Program-made: the position numbers and the translations under genes | From: Rhyacophila brunnea | Taxonomy: Eukaryota > Arthropoda > Insecta > Trichoptera > Rhyacophilidae | DNA: 64,000 bases | NCBI GenBank assembly: GCA_022495005.1 | Contig: JAGYXB010001793.1 | Coordinates: 2,914,001-2,978,000 of the forward strand | Direction of reading: 5' to 3' | Shown: in pieces, positions 1 through 12,009 of the stretch | Layout: every line of letters begins with the position of its first letter | Numbering within the stretch: the stretch's first letter is position 1 | Notes under the pieces: model-generated | Databases searched by the model: none | The model's input: only the letters and a program-made list of their open reading frames with translations | Told to the model about the DNA's origin: nothing

Positions 1-382
1 ACATGAAGTAAATAAAAAACAAACAAATATAGAATACTGAAATGTAATTTTGACATTTCATTTTGATTTCCATAGTAACGCACGTATATATTAATAATTT
101 AGTTGTTAGGACCACCCCCTTAGCAACCAATAATAGTGGATTGGATTACGGATTTCTTCCGAAATAACTTTTCATACAAAACAGAATTAACAGAAAATTA
201 ATTCAATTCTACTTAAAGATGTCTAAAAGTATTAAAAAATGCATAGACATCGTGTTCTGATATATTCTAAAAGTTTCAAATATCTAGCTAGTCGGGAAGC
301 TAGTTAAACATCGATTACAAAATTTGTACTGGACAAACAACCACCGGATAAACAAGAATATGAGCTAATAAAAATGTTGTAA
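1..382 (+). mobile_element. Repeat family A, copy 1 (5' part cut by window edge)
   Basis: This matches six other segments of the window almost throughout. Shared landmarks are 'catagtaacgcacgtatata', 'taatttagttg', 'gcaaccaataatag', 'gcatcgtgttctgata' and a terminal 'gagctaataaaaacgttgtaa'. The outer end with TTACAAGATAAAAAG lies beyond the window. No coding capacity is visible. It is probably a short non-autonomous element with terminal TTACAA on both ends. Confidence 0.85.
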
Positions 383-480
383 TAAATACAATATACCTAA
401 CATGACATTAAATGAATTATAATTGTTAACAATATTTAAATAGAAAACAAAGCAATATTAATAAAAAAACATCTACATAG

Positions 481-760
481 AAGCACACCGAGTGAACTAA
501 AAATAAATGAAGCCTATTTTAAAAACTTATAAAACAAAATTAACTTTAACTCATTCTCACGTAAGTGGAATATATTAATATCCAAATCGATGAAAAAATT
601 ATTGCCCTTACAATTGGTATTACCAATGGCAGGTTTTTTTGCACCTTGAGAGAATAAAAAACGTATGCTCCCGATTTCTAAGATTGCTATCAAGTACACA
701 GACGTCAATACTACCAAGAATGGTCAGCGTTTTTATTTACAGCGTGAATACGTCAAACAT
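481..760 (+). repeat. Dispersed repeat family E, copy 1
   Basis: About 280 bp aligns to 17235-17515 in the same orientation. Shared blocks include 'cacgtaagtggaatatatta', 'caattggtattaccaatggc', 'gcaccttg.gagaataaa' and 'atttctaagat.g.tatca'. The copies are clearly diverged, and short open frames across them are not conserved between the two. It may be the 3' non-coding part of a retroelement, because a LINE-like tail follows at 830-950, but that tail is absent after copy 2. Confidence 0.7.
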
Positions 761-829
761 ATAGCTCAACTAATAGATAATCTAAGACGTAGAAAATGTC
801 CAAAAGGTAAATATAGAATTGCTGAATCG

Positions 830-950
830 AAGAAATAGTTTAACTTTTCGGAAGTACCTACGTTGCAACGCAATGGAGAATCTAGGGGTGGACTCAGCTT
901 GAAAAGGGCTTCACCAAGCAGTGGATAACTATATGTTGATCGTGATGATA
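830..950 (+). pseudogene. LINE (RTE-like) reverse-transcriptase C-terminal tail, decayed
   Basis: In the frame ending at TGA 937-939 the last residues read LEKGFTKQWITIC. This resembles the 'EAFVQQWT' type C-terminus common to RTE-like LINEs of Lepidoptera, and it is followed by a GAT-rich tail 'gttgatcgtgatgatact'. A second tail of the same style is at 41230-41310. An in-frame stop and heavy divergence show it is dead. The family assignment is from recalled motif style, so clade is uncertain. Confidence 0.55.
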
Positions 951-1740
951 CTACCGTATTATACAATATTGTTAACATAGGTAGTTATCACTATTACATA
1001 TCTAGGAAAAGCCTCAAAAACATAAAAACATAAGGTTAATAACAATACTTAATATATTTTTGTTAACAAGATAGATTATAAGATAATTGTATAGATTGTA
1101 AAATTATATGGATCACTTATATTCTTTGTAATAACTTAAAATCATTTGGTGAAAATTTTATGCTAATAAGGTCCTCCTACAAGTGCAGTTATTATCTGTC
1201 CACATGTCAAGAAAAATCATGAATATTAAATTAATGGTCTGCAATCTGAATTAGTATAAATAACAAACAACAAACTGACATCACAAAAATAGGTTGCACA
1301 ATGTATAATATAATTCCTTATTCATCATAAATTGTAAAATTATATGAAATTTAATGAACCACCTCCATTTGTCGAAGAAGAGAGGAGGAAGAACACACAC
1401 ACTAACAATTCAAAAACCTAATACAATAACTCCATTAGATTGGGCATTTGTTTGTCGGAAAATTAATAGTTGCGTATTTTTTTAAATTATTTTTATAACA
1501 TAAACATAATCAACATTATATTATTTAATACTGTCATTATTTTATGTACATAAGTCTATAAATCTTGTGAAAACGGTACAAATAAAAAATCACACAATCT
1601 CTGTCAATAGACTTGAAATCAATTTTCCTATAAACGTAATAAATCTCCTATTGTGTAATCCATTACAAAAAAATACCGTTATTTGACAAGAATGGGATCC
1701 AATCAGTGACATTTTCTTCTTCTTCTCCTTGAGAAGCGAC

Positions 1741-1800
1741 GCACTTATAAAAGTGCGCGCGCATCTTGGAATTATAACAAATCAACGAAGCGCATGTCAA
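1741..1800 (+). promoter_or_regulatory. Candidate TATA-type core promoter
   Basis: TATAAAAG lies at 1746-1753 inside the inverted repeat GCACTT-ATAA-AAGTGC (1741-1756), followed by a GCGCGC run. An initiator-like 'atcaacg' lies some 35-40 bp downstream. The local GC content is higher than the flanks. No coding sequence follows, so this would serve a non-coding RNA, a distal 5' exon, or nothing; TATA-like strings are easy to find in AT-rich DNA. Confidence 0.25.
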
Positions 1801-2503
1801 GACCACCGGCCGATTGACAGCGAACGGTAATTGAAAGGTTGTCTATGATTGTCTGTGGAAAGTATGTACAACTCAGTGACTATTAATAACGTAGCGAATG
1901 AAAAAAAAATTGCTAACATGCTAACTTTATGTACGTCGATGTACAACGTTGGTTGTATTATAAAAATACATTTTATATTTTAAACAACATTGACCTATAG
2001 AATAGAATACGGATATAAAATTGACATTGATTAACTTTTCACGACCTCTACTCGTATTTTAATATTTACATTACCAACTCATTATAATACTATAAATAAT
2101 ATCTTATTATATAAATTCATGTGACTAATCAACTATCAAACTGTTACACTATAATATAATAAATTTTAGTCAGTACAAATTCTAATAAATACGTTTATAA
2201 AAAACTTTTGACATCCGTTAATTTGAAGAACCTTTTTTTTACTACGTAGTATCTACTATTGCTGAAGCAAAAAAACTTCAGAACGCAGAGGTTTCCCAGT
2301 TTGGCAAATTTCTTAATTTTGAAAACATTGGTTCTAGGAAAATTACACGCCGAATTTAAGTATCTGCCTATAATATCAGGATCGCGCCAAGGGTGGTTAC
2401 CGCCCAGGCTTACCACAAATGAATTTTTAAAAGTTGAAACGGTTTAGTTATTTATATATTTCATGTGCTCACATATTATAAATGTAACATTCTAAATTAA
2501 AAA

Positions 2504-2940
2504 TTACAAGATAAAAAGAACTTTTTGTATACCACGTTTTTAAATTTTCTGTTGAATCATATAAACTTGACAATTCTATGTATTAATAAATATAGAATAC
2601 TGAAATGTCATTTTGACATTTCATATTGATTTTCATAGTAACGCACATATATATTAATAATTTAGTTGCTAGGACCCACATAGCAACCAATAATAGTGAG
2701 TAGTAAATATTATTTTTAACGATTTTTTTCCGAAACATACAAAACAGTATTAACTGAAAATGAATTCAATTCTGCTTAAAGATGGTCAAAAGTATTAAAA
2801 AATGCATTCCCGTCGAGTTCTGATATATTATAAAAGTTTCAAATGCCTAGCTTAGTCGGGAAGTTAGTTAAAAATCTGGTACAAACAAGAAAAAATCTGT
2901 ACGGGACAAACAAGAATACGAGTTAATAAAAACATGGTAA
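2504..2940 (+). mobile_element. Repeat family A, copy 2
   Basis: This copy has both ends. The left end is TTACAAGATAAAAAGAACTT followed by a TATACCACGTTTTTAAA block; the right end is 'gagttaataaaaacatggtaa', a decayed form of the consensus 'gagctaataaaaacgttgtaa'. Both consensus ends begin TTACAA when read inward. The middle carries the shared 'agtaacgcacatatatatta' and 'tagcaaccaataatag' blocks. No convincing target duplication remains. Confidence 0.85.
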
Positions 2941-5815
2941 AATAGAGGGGCTTAACCAAACTATCAAGGCAATTTTAGGAATATATGTACCTACATATAT
3001 TTGAAATAATGTTTTTTTCAAACACATTTCGCGTTAATCCTTCGATTTGAGGCCCGGCCCTTTGGTAAAAAATCATCACTTTGCTCATTAAAAATTTTAT
3101 ACACAAAATCCTCAATCTCAATAATAACTATTTTATATATTATTATAATACAACAATAAATTCCCTACTATTCATAAGCTAAAGTTATTTGAGTGTCCAA
3201 GCATTTACGAATTCTTTTTACGAGTTATGAAAACTCAATTGGTTTGAAGACGACTGTAAAAAGTGTCCACTATTAATTTATTTTTGTCTGTAAAACGGTT
3301 GACTGAACTCAGATTTGAGCCGCTAACTCGTGCGTGACGAGAAGATGCTTTACCCACGCAGCTAGTTTTGGAAAATCATTAAATATATTGTTGAAGAAAA
3401 AAAAACAATTAATCTACTACTTTCTAGGTGTGCCCAATACTTTCTACAAGTATTTCATTTCGCTTAATCACAAAGGATTTTTTATAGCAAATATAGCCTG
3501 ATTTGTTTTGATACCGGACGACGTTTTCATTATTTGATACAAATCTTTACACTTCCGCACTCGATTTAAAAATAATTGCACATTTTAAAATTACCCTCCG
3601 TTTAGATATTCACACTCATTTTTGACGTTATTGTCATCATTAACAGTACAATGGTGGCATTACCATAGAATTTTCCATTTATATTATTACTTAAATACTT
3701 TCTATCGTATGGTTTCTTGCGTGGCATCAACTCTTTGTAGAGAGAGCCGTTTGGTGTCTCTCATATTATAAAACATGACAATTATATGCGAAAATCCATA
3801 GCGGCAATGTCGGGGCTTGAAATTTCTGAAAGGGTTAACTTATGAGGCATAGTTTAGTTCTTACAAAACGCAGGCGATCCAGGACTGCCCATGCCAGTAT
3901 GAAAGTCGTGAATTACTTGCCTTCTGTTATCACGGAAAGTAGATTGACGTCGTATATTTTTAAGTGTATAACGAACAATATAGAAAATTGGCCTTGGTGT
4001 CGCACACAAACAAAACCTCTAGTAGCAAAACCCCCTACGTATCCTGCGGATAATATACCTTGCTAATATGTATCATAATTTTATGTCAGTAAATATAAAA
4101 ACAAAATAAAACTATATACATATATTGGCGTAGTAAATATGAAATTTTTGTGATTTTTTCTTAACGGCCCACGTGCTCGTCGTAGGTCAAAATTGAGTTT
4201 TTATTGTATTTTCAAACCATGATCCTGGACACTCCTTAAACGTTGTAGATAATTTATTTATATAATTTTAAAGCCTTATTATCCTTTATAGTTATTTTAT
4301 ACATTTGACGACTGCATAAAGTATTTTTGTTACATAAAATAGTATTCTTTTAAACCTCTCGCTCTAATGTTTTAGAATATAGTCATATTTCGGTACATAA
4401 CTGTGCAGTGGTGTTAAGATTTTTTACATTTATTAATTTTTAAACGCATTTATAAAACCATTAGTATAATTTATTACGAGATAATTTTTGTAAAATATTC
4501 AAGATAAAAAATTATATTGATAATCTCTGTGATCCCAAATTTGACAAGAATTAGGCATTTTATTATTCAAAAAATCGGCAAGATTAACACATTTGAAGAT
4601 GATTCTAAAGATACTTATTATAAGCTATGTTTTTGACCATTCAAGTGTGATAAACATCTTATGAATAATGATTGCTTTATAATAATTATTGACCTAAGAA
4701 TAAGGTAGTGTTTTTTTGAAATACGCCATTTCTTTTGGCATTCCCCAGTGGTTAAGCTACAACATACGGCCGTAGCCATAAATTGACAAACTATAATTGA
4801 AGTAGGGAGTAAAATGATGTTAACGCGCATGTTTGAACATGTACCGTTTTAAAAAAAATCGGTTAGGTTCAAAGCGTTCTTAGTAACTCGGCGACTCATA
4901 TATGACCCATCCGCCTATTATGGACTTTTCACATAACATATTGCAAAAACTTGTTTGTTTGTTTACATATTAGTTTCTTTATAGTCCTTCTGCAGTATTC
5001 ACAACGTGTGAACGTTGCTTTTACCTTATAATAAACCTTATAAAAAATATTTTCTTTTAAATTAGATACATTTATTTTAGTATGAATGCATAATAATACT
5101 TGTACATCCAAATAACCTTAGACTCGTGCGATATTCATTTAATATTTAATATTTGATCTCGGTATCAATGAAATTCTATCAATTTAAACGCATTTCAATT
5201 AATAATCCAATGGCTTGTAATCGACTAACCTGGTATGTATTAGAGCAGTTACCTGCAGCTTGCAGCGTTCGCTCGTAAAACGTTTAATCATCATTTATCC
5301 ATGACTGTTAATGTGCAAAAACAGGGAACATTTAATAGAGCTGTAGAACACATTATCACAACAACCTCCAAGACATCTTACGTCACTACGTAACAGACTA
5401 AAATAGTGTTAAAATAACAACTTAATTTTATTGAAGTGTAATTAGTAACATATTATCATAATACATGCTGTTTGCGCATCCGTGTAATTGTGATGTATGT
5501 TTTAATCTAATACTTTATTAAGTTGTTATCTTTCTATAAAAATCATTCTATAATTTTACCTAATAGGATAATAAAAGACCTACCAATTGCAAGTATCAAA
5601 TTAACATTCCTTTATTCTTACTATGGATTGCTTGTAAGGAATGTTTTCTTACAAAACACAAAACATTGCAATCGTGTGAATCCATTTTAACGCAATACTT
5701 TTTACGTATTATAAAACTGTACAAAACAACCATAACATTATTATGTGAGTTTATTATTCTATTTAATATATTAATAATACTTAATAAATTGAACTCTTTT
5801 TTTAGAAAAATGTTC
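2941..5815. other. AT-rich interval without supported genes
   Basis: Apart from a weak tRNA-like remnant at 3300-3372 I see no repeat copy or coding stretch. Open frames here are short, unsupported and AT-driven. A CACGTG E-box occurs near 4172. Confidence 0.5.
3300..3372 (-). repeat. Possible tRNA-derived SINE remnant
   Basis: On the minus strand the text 'tagctgcgtgggtaaagcat' fits an RNA polymerase III A box region, and 'ggctcaaatctgag' about 35 bases later is a degraded B box. There is no credible cloverleaf or poly(A) tail. It is an old SINE head at best. Confidence 0.35.
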
Positions 5816-5820
5816 AATTA

Positions 5821-6459
5821 AAACACTGAAAAAAATCATTTAGTAATTAAAGATTTTAAAACCCAGTTTAAACAAACAATGAGCGAAAACAACGGTAAAT
5901 ATTTAGAAAATCTTGGGAAAGAAAAGGGAACACACTACTATCAAAATAATTATAGTAGATCTCCTAAAACTTGGTTTAGTAAACATTGTAAAATAAAGCG
6001 AGATGTAATAGTGACAAAAGCTAGAAGCAGGACAGGGCATTACAGTCTCAACGAATCATTGTACAAAATTAAAGTGGTAGATAGCCCTCAGTGTTAATGT
6101 GGGCATCCCACTTAAGATCTTAACCACATTATCTGTCAATGTGATGCCTATGACCAGGAGAGAGAGGTGTTAATAAATAAATTGGGAAAATGCAGGTTAT
6201 ACCGTCCTTTCACGATTAATTCGTTCCTGGCAAAACCAAATATTTCAGTTATGAAAATTGTACATGAATTTCTCCAAAAATGTAAGGTAAATGTCTAGTG
6301 TATAGTGTAACAAAAATGTAATTCTGTATTATTAATAATGTAACTATTTATGTCTGTAGTTAAAAAAGTGTATGTACTTTACTTTTGTAAACCATTGTAA
6401 AGCAGAATAGCCTTCCATTCAGAGAAGAGCTCAATTGCTTCCAAATAAAGAGAAAAAAA
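5821..6459 (+). pseudogene. Non-LTR retrotransposon (LINE) 3' end: RT C-terminal domain plus 3' UTR
   Basis: The frame running to TAG at 6296-6298 reads as one LINE ORF2 C-terminus. It includes PKTWFSKHCKIKRDVIV, then ARSRTGHYSLNESLYKIKVV, then DSPQC, and after two in-frame TAA codons (6095-6097 and about 6110) CGHPT, DLNHIICQC and a tail ending FLQKCKVNV. The RTGH motif and the C-x-C(G)...H...C zinc-knuckle spacing are typical of the region after the reverse transcriptase in jockey/CR1-like ORF2 proteins. The N-terminal RT and endonuclease are absent, as expected for 5' truncation. A roughly 160-bp 3' UTR follows and ends in 'aataaagagaaaaaaa' near 6459, a plausible poly(A)-type terminus. 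It is dead through the two stops. Clade is not certain without a search. Confidence 0.8.
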
Positions 6460-6779
6460 TCTAATGGTAGCTTTATCAGTCCTTCTGATTACTTAAACCC
6501 CAACCCAACTGAATTCATAAGTTGATACTTAGTGCATTGAAGAGAACATTAACTAACATGCTAACATTTTTGTGCATAACAAGTGTTCAAAGTATGTTCT
6601 TAGTTAAAATTATTTAAAATTAAAATAATATATGTTAAAATAATAAACTGAGTTATGTAATTTAATTTTTTTTTTATTTATTTAATAAACAAATCGTTTC
6701 TATAGATTTGTAATCGAAAATTATTATAATATTAGGACATATTATTATTAATATATTGAATTTATTTTTATGGATACAT

Positions 6780-7190
6780 TCTTGTCATTCAGGAAGAGAT
6801 CAACCCTGAACGCGATATCGTAACGGGTTGAGTTGAGAGAGACAGAGCAAAGTAACTGTTCTGCCAACCTGTCGATAGATCCCTGACAACATGATTGGAC
6901 GACCTCTGTTGCGTGTCTGTTATCTCAACGTATGTATACCGGTATACATGTCTGCGTGATTTCTGATTTCTCTGTGTATAGAGTATTTTCAATTATCATT
7001 GCCCGTGCGGAAATGGTCCGCGATTGAATCGTGCTGTGTCATAATCGAGCGGAATGTAGGCGAGAGACTCGGAGGATTCGCGCTGAAGATGGCTTCGCAG
7101 AAGACGTAACAATACCGCGGGACAATGCAGACAGTGTTGTAGACCGGCGAAGTAGACCATTACTGATAGAAGGCGCTCGGGTCAAAATAA
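6780..7190. other. GC-richer, non-repetitive island (candidate regulatory element or non-coding exon)
   Basis: Composition rises well above the flanks. The island contains an 18-bp perfect palindrome at 6932-6949 (ATGTATACC and its complement), a 'gagagagacagag' GA stretch, and clustered CpGs up to about 7180. It matches no other part of the window. No long open frame is credible: an ATG near 7088 opens only 'MASQKT' before a stop. Promoter, enhancer or non-coding exon are all possible. Confidence 0.35.
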
Positions 7191-8160
7191 TATTCTATGT
7201 TACATAAAATCAAACGTCGATATAACTCCTCTGTTGTTAAACATCGCTGTTGGAGCGTAGATTTCAAAATATTATCTTTAATCGAATACAGCAATAATAA
7301 TGCTTATATATTTTCTGAAAGATTACATTGTTAATTTATCTGGATTGCGAAAAACTAAAACACTTGGAAATCTTTCAGTTTAAAATAAGGAATCTATATA
7401 AATTAAAATATTTTTTATTCAACTCTAAAGAAAATAACATAATACTTAGCTTGGTAGATTAATGGATAAAACAGTAGAAGATTATAACATACATATTCAA
7501 ATTCTACTCATTTTAAGATTATTTTTCTAATAAGGCTGTTTCTGAAGCTGTTTTAAATATTGTATTTTTATTAATAAGAATTTAGTATTGCAATATATGC
7601 ATATAAAATAATGAATGGAAATCAATTGTTTATTAAACCACGTCAAGAAAAGTAGAAAATGGTTTGGGTTGATATATTTTTTCATTCTTCCAAAATTATA
7701 TATATTAAAAATAATTAGGTAATTAGATAACAAAAAGCTTAACTTGTGTCATTTTAAGTATAAAAAGTACACAAATAAAAAAAACAATTACAGATAGGTA
7801 TGTATTAATACGCTAAACATAATATATTTGTAGGAAGAATTTAAATATTTAAAAATACACATATTGAGATGAAAACTTAATTTTTCATACAATACATACC
7901 GATATCTTTCACCAATAATTTACAATTCGTCATCTAAGTTCTTACTTCCATTACAATTTTAAGTTAAACGAACTTAAATAAAATATGGTAGCTTTTAGGG
8001 TATGGGCTTTAGGTATATGACGCGAAAATAGAGGGGTTTGATGTAATGATTTATGATGACAGGTTGTTGATGATTGTTGAAAATGATACACCAATATAGT
8101 TATTAAGAATAAAATATTTCATTATTATGAAATCTAACAGTCACAAAAAAAAATTAATTA
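7191..8160. other. AT-rich interval without supported features
   Basis: Mostly simple AT-rich sequence. A loose A-box-like string at about 7450 has no matching B box. I see nothing else. Confidence 0.5.
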
Positions 8161-8179
8161 ATATGGAGGGTTTAGAAAA

Positions 8180-8310
8180 AATACGTTATTTAATAAAGTA
8201 TGGTAAAATGTGACAAAGTATGACGATTAGAATAAGAAGGGGGGTAAAATACTGAAAATTTATTGATGTCATTTATTGACGACCCCTTACTGAATACGTA
8301 TTTGCAACGT
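8180..8310. repeat. Possible decayed transposon fragment
   Basis: The phrase 'ggggggtaaaatactg' followed by 'gtcatttattgacgaccccttac' resembles a motif often seen in lepidopteran repeats (a G-run, then 'gtgacgtcatttatggacga' type text). There is only one copy in the window, so this rests on recollection and is weak. Confidence 0.25.
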
Positions 8311-8479
8311 AAAGTTCTGGATTAAGTGACAAGTTAATATAATTGAAGTGAATAAGCATAATAATAAATAACCAAAAGAGCAGTAAAATTCATGGAAATT
8401 TAAAAAAAAATGGTAATCGACTGATTTAATTATTGTTTGATTATCTCTCTCAGACCGAGTATCTGATTCGATAATCTAC

Positions 8480-8730
8480 GTTTGTATTTTATATTAAGTT
8501 ATGATTGGAGGCTCGGGTTCCACGACCGAATCTCGCTTCGTCACTGCATTGTAAATAATTGTAAGTCAGATTGTAAAGACAAGTGATGGAGCTTTTGCAC
8601 CGCTAGCTGTCGGGGTACTCTTTTGTAACACTTTTACATCACATTCAGGACAGAAATACAATTTATTCATGACAGTACCGCCGCGGGCCGGACAATGTAG
8701 CTATAACGGCGGAGAATGGTGTATATTTAG
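8480..8730. other. GC-richer non-repetitive island
   Basis: Contains CpG-bearing segments such as 'ccgccgcgggccgg' and 'ctcgggttccacgaccgaat' in an AT-rich setting. It has no repeats elsewhere in the window and no credible reading frame. It is a candidate conserved non-coding element. Confidence 0.3.
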
Positions 8731-11585
8731 CGAGTGTAAAATGTAAACCGTTATTATTTTGTTAAACTAGCGCTTGAATCAATGTCTATCTTTTTTTAAT
8801 CTTTTCATGTTTCAAAAAACGAATTTTCGTTTAAACAAAGTAACTGTATCTTCTTCGTAAACTATTCAACAATCAATCAGAAAAAAATCTATTGTATTCA
8901 AATTGATTCAAAATTTGTACACATCTATATAATTTGAAAATGCTCATCTTCAGTAGAATCGTCGAGGGAGTAAAAAGGGGGTTGTCAACACGTTATTCCG
9001 AGTAAATAAAGGACACCACGGATCTCATAAAAATACACTCAGCTTTGCAGATTGCTAACGACCATTTTTTGACGCAAATGACGCAATCGATTCATCATAA
9101 TTATAAATTATACCAAAATATAAAAAATATTCGTATTTCAGACACATATTGAATGGTAAGTATATTGCTGTAAGTACGTATTGTGATTTGTAAAAAATCA
9201 GTCTGATTACGCGAATAAATTAAATTAAGTAGGTACAATTAAATTGTATTATAAAAATAGTAAATCATTCGAATGCCTGGATTTATTTAGAATATTCAAA
9301 TTCGATAGCATTTTTATTAATTGTAGGTTGCCTCAAAATCAGTGATTTAGGCCTCTGTAGAGATTATATTATAGAGAAAAACCATTATAGAAATCATGAT
9401 TATCAACAATGATGTTCATGAAAACAAATAATATATTTGGTCCCTTCAGACCATTGTTTTACAATAGAAGCAGCATCTGAATAATAAAACGGAATTTGAT
9501 GATAAATACCCAAGTATGAATTTAAAATAATAAAATATTATGTCGAAAATTTATAACAATATATTCTACAATCCTATTGATAATAATATTATGTTTTCTT
9601 AATAAACTATAGCTCAAAAATATACATTAAATATACATTTGTTTTCATTATATTATATAAGTTCTATCTGATAAATACGCTTGGCTATTATAAGGTAACA
9701 TTTTTCGCAAAGTAATATTTAATTGTCCTATATAAATCGTATTTTTTCATTCCTGGAGGAGGCCCGAAGACTCCCCCTTGAGTGCAAGATAGGACGTGTT
9801 GGCTATTATTTCTTTTAAACACCTTTAGTCAAATTTATCTACAGTCCAAATGATCACACTTATTAAATAGGTAATTTAAATCCAACGTATCATATTGCTG
9901 ATAGTTTTTGTTATAATATAAATAATATATATTATTGCACTATTATTGTTTATATTGACTTTACTTACTTAACTGGTTGAGAATCTCTGCAATAGGCCAA
10001 TGATTGCAACGCAATAATTGTTTTTTTGTCGTGCAGTACTATGTCTTCTTTTTTATGTTGTTGATTTAAGAATAAAAAAATAATCGAATTATTTCCCAAC
10101 GTGTCGATTGATAAATGTAAAAAACCCCGTTAATTATTGATCTGGTTCCGTACTGTAATTTTTCATGGATAAACGTTAGCGGGGTTCTTTCCAAGTAATA
10201 AAAACTGGTTAAAACTGTTAAAATAATACGTGTTTATCCATTCAATATTTAATAATTATTGTAACATTTTATGAATATTATTTTTAATTTATTTCTCTTT
10301 GTCGTGAAATAACTAATGCTAAATCTAAATAAAGATATTATTCTAAAAATACATTTGCTTTTAAATGCATAGATATTATTATACTTGCATAATATAATGG
10401 AAAAACTTTGTTGAAATAAGTTGAAATAATAATAATAATAAATACTAAAATAGTACCTAACAGCATCCATTGGTGGCTTACATTAAAGCGCTAAGCTTGG
10501 GACGTTCACTTTATCAGAAAGTTTTAATTTTTTTTTTAAAAATGCATTAAATTTATTATTTCATGGATGTCATTGATAATTTAAAGTGCAAAAATTACTG
10601 TAATTACTTTGTTTTTAATAATCACTAACGGTTTATTGTAAAGATAAATTAAAAAAAGAGGGATTCAAATAATATTTGTCATAAAATACGAACAAACTAA
10701 GGTAAACAGATCTATTTACAGTGAATTAAATGCAATAATACCAATTTTGAAAAAATATTAATAAATTTATTGGCTTAAATGACATTGCAATAATTTGTAA
10801 GTATCCTCAGAACTACTTTATTGAATATTTCTTGCTGAAATTATTCAATAAAATTTTGGTTCTCTCACTATATTTTACAATTGATTACGTTATCTTAAAA
10901 TTGTGAAACTAAAAGCTCATAATCAATTAATTTATTTTAAATCAGTCGATATCTCACTAGGTACATTGTGTTCCGTACATATAATATAATATGCTATTGA
11001 AATGCAATATGTATGTAATATGCATCGTGTCAGCATCTTAAGAATGACATTTTTCACATTTATAATGATTGAATTGACATAAATCGAATTGATTATAGAA
11101 TCACAAAGTTTTCTCAAGGAAGGCGTAAATGACGCTCCAACCTGACATACAAGTTATTAATCGTGTTTTTATACGGATTGATGACATAGTTCTGCGTTTA
11201 ATATACTTATAAAGTTACCTATCTATCATACCACTGAGATTGACCAATGTACTGTGTCCAACTGAGCTACTTGTCTTTTATTTATCAATGTAATAAAATA
11301 TTATTTTATTTCTCTTCGCATTCAATTATTGCTTTTTTACAGCTACGTGAGACAGAATACGTAAGCAGAAACTCTGCTAACATTTGGAGAAATCTTGTGA
11401 CCAAACACTTATATTTTTTAATGTGTATGTACCTATAATATATTAATAAAATAATTTCGGACACTACACATCATGTCTTATGCTAACGTCAGTATCGGCA
11501 ATTCATAACCCTGCACTATACTATCACATTATATTACTTAATTTACCATATTCGATCATGAGAGGATCATAATAGGATCATAATA
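8731..11585. other. AT-rich interval without supported genes
   Basis: Long AT-rich DNA. A 70-bp segment at 10121-10190 has inverted ends (AACCCCG...CGGGGTT) and might be a tiny non-autonomous element. A 'cctggaggaggcccgaagac' patch near 9755 is GC-rich but isolated. Nothing else is supportable. Confidence 0.5.
10121..10190. repeat. Short segment with inverted ends
   Basis: AAAACCCCGTTAA at the left pairs with the reverse of AACGTTAGCGGGGTT at the right, separated by roughly 40 bp. There is no duplicated target site and no second copy in the window. It may be a solo transposon end pair. Confidence 0.3.
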
Positions 11586-11589
11586 TGAG

Positions 11590-11726
11590 CCTCCCACAGA
11601 GAGGAGGTAGTATTTTTTTTTACGAGAAATGGATATTAGCCACTTTCTCAACCTATTACTCTGTCGTCAAACACAAATTAAAAGAACCATATGTGTATTT
11701 GGTAGATCATTCGAACCTGGGACAAT
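11590..11726 (-). repeat. tRNA-related SINE remnant, interrupted by MITE D
   Basis: Text around 'ttagccactttctcaaccta' aligns to 'ttagccactttttaatctat' at 25310-25330. On the minus strand 'tcccaggttcgaatgatcta' holds a good B box (GGTTCGAAT). The similarity stops where the family D element begins at about 11727, so that element probably inserted into this older SINE. Confidence 0.5.
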
Positions 11727-11727
11727 A

Positions 11728-11981
11728 TAATCGCACCGTGAATGTTAAACCAAGGCATCTGCAAATTTTTCAATTTCGAGATTAAATGCAAAACAACTGC
11801 AAAAATCGTGAACTTTATAATGTAGAACATGCAATATAATGTATATATATATTATAAACCAAATATTTTGATTTTTTTTAGAAACTCTATTTTTCTCCTA
11901 ACAAAACGAAGACTTCAAACTCTAATATATCCAAAATATTTCTTTTGCAGATGCCTTGGTTTTACACTCACGGTGCGATAT
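11728..11981 (+). mobile_element. MITE family D, copy 1 (long terminal inverted repeats)
   Basis: The ends are inverted repeats of about 30 bp: 'tcgcaccgtgaatgttaaac' leads in, and its complement 'gttttacactcacggtgcga' leads out, each followed by 'caaggcatctgcaaa' or its complement. The element is about 255 bp, has no coding capacity, and is flanked by TATA-rich sequence consistent with a TA target. It is clearly homologous to 62675-62940. TA flanks suggest a Tc1/mariner-type parent, which is inference. Confidence 0.85.
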
Positions 11982-12009
11982 AGTCTAAACTATCACTGTT
12001 TTAATTAAC

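Noticed and set aside
7445..7510. A-box-like string 'ttggtagattaatggataaa'
   Set aside because: No convincing B box; AT-rich DNA yields such strings by chance.
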